DNA of 64,000 nt from Hypomesus transpacificus. Taxonomy: Eukaryota; Chordata; Actinopteri; Osmeriformes; Osmeridae. Within the stretch, counting starts at the first letter, position 1, and each line of letters begins with the position of its first letter. The notes beneath the pieces were generated by a model that searched no databases, was not told where the DNA came from, and saw nothing but the letters and a program-made list of their open reading frames with translations. The stretch is from assembly GCF_021917145.1 (NCBI RefSeq), contig NC_061065.1, positions 4,655,168 to 4,719,167 of the forward strand, given 5' to 3'. The position numbers and the translations under genes are program-made. This document shows, one piece after another, positions 42,080 through 64,000 of this stretch.

Positions 42080-44555
42080 TATCAAGATAATCAAGAAAGC
42101 CTGAGAATCTTTCTGCCCCCCCCTCCCCCATCTCTCCCTTTGTCTATTTTGGAATCTCTTTCAGCTTGCATTCTGAAGAAATGGCTCTTCAAATTGAATC
42201 AAGCTGGGATCCATGTCTATGCAAAACAAATAGCTGTCAGAAGCCGTTCCAGAGGGCAGATGGACTCCTGGAGCGTCCGGCCGTGTTTGTCAGTCCGTTA
42301 ATTTACGACCTGAGTCAGTCTTCTCTCCGGTCCAAGGTCACCGCCTCCGTTGTTGAAGGCAACATCAGAGGATCATGATGAGCAGAGAGTGACATCATCG
42401 CCCAACTGTGACGAGGAACGAGCAGCTGAATGCGATGGAACCAGTTTTTGTTGTTTCTCTGGTTCTGGTGGACTTTATCATAGGAGTCTTGGGACTGGAT
42501 TTCAAAACAGAGGAGTGAGACCATTAGACTGGATAGTACAGGGCCCTTGAGGTCGAGAGACACTGTCAAGCATCAGTTCATATGAAGGTGAAGGAGGCTT
42601 AGGTTTCAGCAGTTGGAGACAGCAGAGGTGGCAAAGGTAGTTTTGCAATGAGAAAACTTGTTTGTGTTACCTATGGGAAATCAGGGTTCAGGTCCAGGCG
42701 ATTGACTGAAGTACATCATCAGGTGTCACCAAACCACCTCAACTTCACCAACCCATCCGGAAGCTGTGTTAGTGTCCTCCCACCTACATGTTCTGTAGTA
42801 ATAGGGCTCCTCTCCTTCCTGCCCTGAAAGACTGGGCCCCCTCCTCTTCCTGTCCTCTGGTCCTCGGTCTCCTTCCTTTGCTGATCTTGATTCTAGAACC
42901 TTCTTTGTGCTCCAATGTTAGATCTCCTTGTTATACAGTACACTGTAAACCTTAATTCAGAGTACTTAAAACTTTTATGGAAACTGTTATTACCTTAAAC
43001 TAGTGATAGTGAAAAGAAATCAAAGCATTTTCTTCAAGAAAACTACATTTTTATACAATCTAATAATTGTAGATTGTACAATTGTAGATTGATTACAATG
43101 TGTATTACTAATATATTTAAGAGATTAGATTACCTGCATATTTAAGAGATTACTGAAATCGATTGATGTAATCAGTTTCCAAAAAATAATAATTGTAAAC
43201 CCCTTATCAGTGTACTAGGTCTCCCTCTCCCTGACCTCACGGTCCTGCAGGGCTGGTCTTCTCCCCATGGTTAATGAATACTGGCATGATCTAAACTCTG
43301 CTGATGGAAAACAGATCCTAGTGGATCTAGTGGTGTCTGGAAGGAACTATGATTCTGACGAAGAGAATAGTGTTATGGTAGGCATGGTATTTAAGGGATC
43401 AAAGAGAAATGGTCAGCATGGTAATTAGCAGGTAGCCCTATTTCAACCTTATACCAGGTGTGCAGAATTTAGGAAAGGGAATTTAGCATGATCTGTCTTT
43501 TAAGAATGTTCCATGATGTTTAAGGTGAACTGGGAGTGGAAATGAACATCCAGTGTGCTCTAATAAGTCTTTCTGACCTATAATCCAACAGCATGACAAA
43601 TAGATGGTGGATGTACTTTGTGGTAAGTCAATTACACAGATGTTAGATGTGGTCTGTAACCTTCCACTGAAGACATACTGCTCTCTGACAGGAGCTAGCT
43701 TCCCCTCCTTTCATTTGAATGTGGAATATGTCTGATATGTAGGGAAGGAGGATTGGAGGAAACCGTTTCATTTTCAAACAGCAGAGACCAAAGACTTTTA
43801 AGGTGGCCATTCCTCAATGTTCAAACATTTGTTAGCAATTAGGCTGGACCAGACGAACCTGACTCTATGACATGTGGACCCACCCACCCACCCGCCTTCC
43901 TTTCCCCTTCTCTTTTCTCTATCCCTCTCTTTTCTCCTCCCATCCCTCCTTTACCCTCTCTACGCTCTTTAATTTTCCTTGTTTCTCAACCCCTCCCATC
44001 TCTCTCTCTCTCTGTGTCTTTCTCCCTCTCTCCCTCCTGTCTAAACTGCACATGGTTTCGGTGCAAGGTATCAGTTTCTTCTGGCCATGGAGGAGAAAGG
44101 CAGGATGTTGAAAAGCTGCAGCCTGTAGTGAAGCCAACATAGCATGCAGCCTGGGAACGTTGGTGTGTTCGGTAGATACTCAGTCTTTGCATTTGCTAGT
44201 GGACTAACAGCCTGCCTCTCCTGTTCCTGTCAGCACCAGTAGTGAACTGTCTTGAGTGTCTGTGAGAGAGACAGAGTCCATGGGCTTGATGAGGAAGTCT
44301 TGTTCAAGTTGTATAGATATAAGCCGGGCTGGATAGCTGTTGTGGAAGCAACAAGTAAGTCTTATTATGACCACACAGCGTCACCTCCTGAGTTACATTT
44401 TGTGAGGGGAAACGACTGACCCTACATGGACATGTGTGCACTGTCTGAATTAGTTCCTCTCATGCTTCTCCTTCAGGACACCAAGACTAAGTGAAGAGGA
44501 CAGTTTTCTTGGAATCTGTTTACATCCTGATCTGAGGCATCCTAAAGAAGTCACC

Positions 44556-58544
<13,989 letters not shown>

Positions 58545-59733
58545 GGGAACAAGGACCTTGCTACCGACCTTGCTTGGACACGCAACAGATGTACAGTTTG
58601 GTACCTTCGAAGGTACACTTTGCTTTGCCTTACCCTGGTACCAACTTCTTTCTTTTGGCTTGGCATACCTTTGATACCTATACGCACTTGTGTGGGACTG
58701 GCCTTCCTGGGTGAAGATGATGAACTGGCAGACAAGGGATTTCAAGAACTGACACAGTTCGAAAAGAAACAAAAGAAAGAATGGATTTGCCATGAGTTCA
58801 TACCTAATTTCTCTTGTGACTCAGTCCAGTTATTTCTTCACACAAGTAAGAAACCATTAAATCTCATCTGAGAGTTTAAAAGACTGCTTTTAGACTGATG
58901 GACAAAGGCTAAGTCTCGTTATTACATATAATTGAATGTATTATACAAGAGGAATGGTTGAAATGGACGGATGGTTGGATTCAGACATTCGAAGAACTTC
59001 CAAATCCAAGTGAGAGCGATGTACAGTCTAGGTTTACATGACCATGCACTTTCATGGGGTCTCAGAATGGGAACTATTTTTTAACAATCTAGTCACATTT
59101 ATATTTAGTTTGTGCAGCATTCACTCATTAATTTCCATTCTCTTTATGATAGCACTTTACCAGTTTTATAAAGTGTAGAATTTATGAAGGAAGCAGTTTT
59201 AAGTGTTAGTGTTTTACATGTGTAACGTTTCAGAGCAGGCACTCTGAATACTGATCTCAAAGTTTCAAGCTGCTGTGGTGTAGTTATGGCTCTGTTTTGT
59301 GTGGATGAATGGTATTACAGACTTTAAACTGATGCGCTTTAACGAGGCACATGAATAAACATTTAGTTAGTCATCAGCTTAAATTGTATTTCACTGGCGT
59401 ACATATCACAGATCACATATTTGTTTTAGTCAGCATTTTACAATCTTGAATTGAAATGGTTTAGAGGTTGTTTTTTTACATTGTATATAATTGTACTTAC
59501 AGTTTAATGTGTTTGTTTATAGCTTTGATCGAACCGTTGTACCAGTCAGTCTAACAACTATGAAAAGATCAAATATTAGATTGTTAAATCCATATTAATC
59601 TATGCCCATAATCCTATGTTTTGCTTATTTCTAACAGCAACTAAAACATCTTGAAAAGCGAATGGACACTTCTTTTGCTAACCTTTATGTATGTATAAAA
59701 AAATGCGACTGGTTTGCATCAGTGTTAAATAAA
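58545..59733 (+). other. scara3: scara3 3' UTR
   Basis: Non-coding sequence after the TGA. AATAAA hexamers occur at 59354-59359 and 59728-59733; either could end the transcript. An ORF within it (58620-58871) has no recognisable product. Confidence 0.6.
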
Positions 59734-60135
59734 TGCCTTCATTGTACGGCGTACTTTTATCCTACAACTCAAACACAATTTTTTGTTTTTAATACAGTCC
59801 ATGTTTTAGCTCTGTGGGCTATAATCCACTGACTGTCCTAGCTGTGTGATGATGTGGTGACAGTTGTGGTCTCTACTGGTTTCCCTTCTCGAGAGATCTG
59901 AAGGACACAAAACTCCCCAAAAACACGGTAGTTAATGATTGCGAAAAGTGTAAATGGGTAACTTTCTATTCACATCTCACATGTGTGTGAAACATTACAG
60001 AGTCATACATTTCCTTGAGATACTGTGTGAAATGTATTCATTCTTGTCCTGCAAAGGCTACAAAGATCAAGTTGAAATTTGAGAAAGTGTGTCTGAGTTG
60101 AATGCTTGGGTTGTCTTAAAATACATTTTTTGTTC

Positions 60136-60137
<2 letters not shown>

Positions 60138-60206
<69 letters not shown>
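60138..60206. repeat. CT microsatellite
   Basis: Pure CT dinucleotides, followed by CT-rich sequence to about 60275. Confidence 0.95.
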
Positions 60207-60209
<3 letters not shown>

Positions 60210-60975
60210 TTCACTCTCTCTCCCCCCTTTCTCTCACTCCTCTCTCTCCCCTCTCTCTCACTCCTCTCTCTCTTGTCTCCTCGTTTCACACATGTGGTGT
60301 GCAAACTGTCTTAGAGCTGCTAGCTAGCTGACCTCCAGCAGCTTGTCTAAACCATTACCACATGTTGGACCATAAATCACCACACAGTTGCAGAGAGTTG
60401 GGACAGACCTTCTCTGGACGCATCATTACAGATGGCACATTTCAGGCTGAAACACAACAACAAAGCTCTCTCCAGTCGCCTGTCCAGTCCCTGGGGAGGC
60501 TGTGCTATACCAGAGTTAATGAAGCTCCGCCCTGACGGTGATGCCTATCCCTGTAACAGCCCTTATTGGCTTCATGGTTCCTGCTCCAAATGTGGTTTGG
60601 TTGCACAATAACCACCACCTGATGCAATGTTACTTAGATCCAGTTTCCACTGTTAGTGTTGCATTAGCGACCACAACTGGGGGTTAGACTAACATTAGGC
60701 ACTCCCTCAGACATGTTGTATTTCAATTAGATTTTTTATATAGGTTTACAATGCATGGCTGAATACAATGTATAGAAGTTCTGGAATTTGTCAAGGGTAG
60801 TAGTTCTTGCTAATGCTCTAGACCTGGTGCCAGCTGTTATTCTGAGGCTGTAGCGTTTGTAGCTGGCAGAGCTGGAGTCATCTGCAGCAGATGCACACAT
60901 AAACACACAGCTGAACCTCAGATACACTCTGCTTCCATAGAGGAAGACTAGTCCAACCCTATATCTGTTTATATA

Positions 60976-62005
60976 AATTTACATTTATTCATTTAGCAGA
61001 CGCTTTTATCCAAAGCGACTTACAAGAAAGAGCTTTACAAAAAGTGAATAGGTGAATGATCATAAACGAGATAGCCCCAAAAACATTGTGGGTAGCCAAA
61101 ACATGAAGCATACATTGTCAAAAGCAAATAAGTGCCAATGGGTAGAACCAGAAGAGCATGTAGTTAAACACATTTCAATTAAATAACATGATCCTCGAAA
61201 GTGCTAGAGTGTACCTGGAGGACAGCAAGCAACAATAATACAATTCACAGCAAGTACAAGTAGTTAAATCAGTTACAACTAACCAACAAGTGCAACAAGT
61301 CCCTCAATAAGTTTCATTGTGTTCCCGGAGGAAATAAACTAACATCTGATCCAACAAAAGCTTTTCTTAAATACCGTTACTACCGGACCAAGTGCGCCTT
61401 TAGCCTTTTCTTGTAGGTGGAGAGACAGTCAGTATCTCTAATGGAGGTGGGGAGATGATTCCACCATTGGGAGGCCAGACAGGAGAATAGCTTGGGTTGT
61501 GAGCGGGCGCTCTTGAGAGGTGGGACCACCAGACGGTTGTCAGAAGAAGACCGTAGGTGGCGGGTGGGGGTGTAAGGCTGGACGAGAGACTGGACGTAGT
61601 CAGGTGCAGTCCCGTTCACCACTCGGAAGGTCAGTACCAGGGTCTTGAATCTGGTGCGGGCCGTGATTGGTAGCCAGAGGAGTGAAATGAAGAGTGGGGT
61701 AACATGGGAGCATTTGGGAGGTTGAAGATCAGGCGGGCTGCTGCGTTCTGAATCCTCTAGAGAGGGCAGGTTGCGCATTTACATTTATTCATTTAGCAGA
61801 CGCTTTTATCCAAAGCGACTTCTAAGAGAGAGCTTTACAAAGTGCATAGGTCACTGATAATAACAACAAGATAGCCCCAAAGCATTGCGGGTAGCCAAAA
61901 ACAAGCACACATTGTGAACAACGTGCTGGGAGACTGGCGAAAAGCAAGTTGTAGTAGTTCAACTTGGAGAGGACAAGTGCTTGGACTAACAGAATATAGA
62001 AGATC
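60976..62005 (-). mobile_element. 5'-truncated L2-like LINE with decayed RT C terminus
   Basis: On the - strand the frame 61778-61380 encodes the end of a LINE reverse transcriptase (SLLWLPITARTRFKTLVLTF, APDYVQSLVQPYTPTRHLR, LASQWWNHLPTSIRDTD). A further piece at about 61990-61922 reads LVQALVLSKLNYYNLLFASL. The 3' end at 60976 has the GCGTCTGCTAAATGAATAAA tail. CTATATCTGTTTATATA flanks both sides (60959-60975 and 62006-62022), a 17-bp duplication. Frame breaks and an internal insertion make it inactive. Confidence 0.85.
61779..61921 (-). mobile_element. LINE 3'-tail copy nested inside the LINE at 60976
   Basis: A 143-bp second copy of the same 3' end interrupts the reverse-transcriptase frame of the surrounding element. 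It is more similar to the copies at 7796 and 56557 than to the tail of its host element. Confidence 0.75.
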
Positions 62006-62344
62006 CTATATCTGTTTATATAGAAGAAGACTAGTCCAATCCTATATCTGTTTATATAGAGGAAGACTTATCAAACCCTATATCTGCTAGAATAGAGAAG
62101 ACCCTTTACAAGCCCAAGAGGACATTCTGGTTCATAATCTACATTTAGGTTACCAACACTACCTCCCATAAGGTTAACCTCCTCATCCAGACTGTATCAT
62201 TAAGCACAGAGGCTGACCACTTCTATAAAGAGGAAAGCCGCTGAATGAGAAATTGCCTTATTCCAAATTGTTCAAAAGGAAAAAAAAATTGACAAAGTGA
62301 GGTGGACGCCGGAGGCCGTTGGTGTTTTGACTGAAACAGCCACC

Positions 62345-62479
62345 ATGCCAGAATCAACAGCGCCAGATGTTCCTCCTGGTGGGCAGCCAGCATCCAGCTC
62401 TCCTAGTCCCCAGGTGGAACACATTTCACACGTCCATTTTCTCCCTCCTGTGCTCCACATAACAGCTGGCCAGGCTCAG
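62345..62479 (+). CDS. Possible first coding exon of an unidentified gene
   Basis: The sequence GCCACCATGCC gives an ideal Kozak start, and 45 codons run in phase 0 to a good donor (CAG|GTAGGA at 62480). The peptide starts MPESTAPDVPPGGQPASSSP and continues SPQVEHISHVHF; it is Pro/Ser-rich at first and I do not recognise it. The next exon would lie downstream, possibly beyond the window. It may also be chance. Confidence 0.3.
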
Positions 62480-64000
62480 GTAGGAAAGCTCACCTCTAAA
62501 CCCGCCATATTTTCCAAATGTCATCACTCAGCCCCATACAGCAGGGAATGGGGGTCATGGCCACTTGAGAGATGGATTGAATAGGTGCCAACAGTTACTG
62601 TATTGTGCATCTTAATTACTGGAGTGCTGTTCATGAGAAAAAGAGTACTTTGTGACACCTGTAGCTGAGGTTGACTAGCCATCAGTCACACTTCCTGTTC
62701 CTTTCTTCTTCTGCTCTCTCCTCCATCTTTCAGGCCTGGGTTCTCTCATCATCCCTTTCTGTCTGTCTCTCTCTTTTTTGTTTAAATATTCCCTATCTGT
62801 TACACACACGCTGTTTCAGCTCAGTGTGATGTATTGATGTATTGCAAGTCTACCGTCCCTGAGATTTCAGGGTGGATAGTTTGCGTAGATCAGTTAATTC
62901 AGTCTTTTTCCAGGTGACCAAATGTAGGAGATGTTTCCTAACTCCAAGTACACATATAGACAGACACACGCATGCAGACACGCACACACACACACAGACA
63001 CACAAACGCGTGCATGCACATATTTACACACATACATCCTGGGAGTCGTTACCTAACCATACTCCTGACAACACCATTCTAGACCATTACAGGTACAGCT
63101 GTTCAAACAGGCTGTTTTCAGACTTGCTCAGGGTGACCAGATGCTTATTATTGTACTTGGTGATATATAAACACAGGCTGCACTTGTCTTCAAGTAAAAG
63201 CTTAGGATAGTGAGTCAGCAGCTTCCTCATGGTGAAAAGGTAGGATGTAAAGTCAGCAGTTTCAGTGTACTTTTCTTCGCTGTGTAGAGTTAGTATAGGG
63301 GCGGTCAGAAGTGTAACTAGACCTTCGTCATTCTTCCACTGGGCTAGGAGGAGAGACCCATGTGGAAGCCAATGAGAATCTCTTGCTGCAGATCACCTAT
63401 TCAGAATCACAGGCAGAAAGCCCGGACGGATGCAAATCTTTCCCACACCCCTCTCACTGCAGTCCACGTGAATGCACAGACATCTTGTTTCATCTTAACT
63501 GACTGAAACCACAATCAGATTAGGGCAGTTTGAATTCCAAACAGCCTCACGGCGGCTGATCCAGATTTTCCCTTCAGCAGAAAGGCTGTTAACCCTCCCC
63601 AGAGATCTAAGAGTGTTCCCTGACAGTCCTGTTATTCCAATCCTGTAATGAAATATATAATTGGAGGCTAAATTAAAGTATTATCTGTTTGTTTGCTTTC
63701 ACCGACAGAGGGAACAATGCAGGTTTTCGTCATTATATAAACCACATGTCTGGCAATGGGCCTGGAGTCACTCCCATTTCAGACTGGTCAGTTTCCACTC
63801 CACTCCTGGTTGTGCTCAGCGTATAGCAGAGATATGGTTTTTTTCTCTGTATTTTGAGGGCCTTGCTTCCAATATTGTACTTTGGCCCCAGGGTTTATCC
63901 AGAAAGACTTGTGTTTTTGGATTGTCCGTTTGTGTTGTGTTGATTGAACCAAACAATAGATTATTATGCAAGAGAGTCATGATCTGGTATTGACATTAAT

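Larger units (their letters stand above)
59734..64000. other. Region downstream of scara3
   Basis: It holds a CT microsatellite (60138-60206), a nested L2-like LINE (60976-62005), a CA tract near 62960-63005 and a possible orphan coding exon at 62345-62479. Nothing else is recognisable; the frame at 63661-63993 has no family features. Confidence 0.5.

Noticed and set aside
61380..61778. 132-aa antisense frame as a host gene
   Set aside because: It is the C-terminal part of a LINE reverse-transcriptase polyprotein, broken and truncated.

Overview
The window is vertebrate genomic DNA, almost certainly from a ray-finned (teleost) fish. Genes are split by GT-AG introns, intergenic DNA is rich in CA, CT and GGGA microsatellites, and there are tRNA-derived SINEs and L2-like LINE fragments of the kind common in fish. 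I recognise six protein genes by reading exons on both strands, joining them by splice sites and phase, and comparing the products with families I know. No database search was possible; comparisons with human proteins are from memory.

Layout: (1) 217-4819 (+), 3' part of beta-taxilin (txlnb); its 5' exons lie before the window. (2) 5789-13275 (-), headcase homologue (heca), five coding exons, about 536 aa. (3) 15159-16683 (-), the costars protein abracl, 81 aa. (4) 20143-32881 (+), reps1, an EH-domain endocytic adaptor with about 19 exons. (5) 35391-38241 (-), clusterin (clu), about 478 aa, with a TATA-box promoter near 40180. (6) 44556-58544 (+), scara3, a collagenous class A scavenger-receptor-like protein, about 593 aa. 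The last 5.4 kb holds L2-like LINE debris, a CT microsatellite and one unassigned possible coding exon.

The order and relative orientation txlnb-heca-abracl-reps1 match the human 6q24 block as I know it. clu-scara3 corresponds to a human 8p21 neighbourhood. The junction near 33-35 kb therefore joins two blocks that are separate in human. The genes are not an operon; their adjacency is conserved synteny. Their known roles fall in vesicle traffic and cytoskeleton (taxilin, REPS1, ABRACL), growth and differentiation control (HECA), extracellular chaperoning (clusterin) and oxidative-stress response (SCARA3).

The most interesting observations are: a duplicated 75-nt phase-0 exon pair in txlnb separated by an intron of only 47 nt, which looks like a mutually exclusive coiled-coil cassette; a SINE ending 22 nt before reps1 exon 2, so that it probably supplies the branch site; two opposite-sign frame breaks in C homopolymers of reps1; a CA microsatellite translated as the end of a reps1 exon; several non-autonomous transposons with readable ends and target duplications, including one inserted into the tip of another; and a clusterin promoter with a TTCnnGAA heat-shock-like site.
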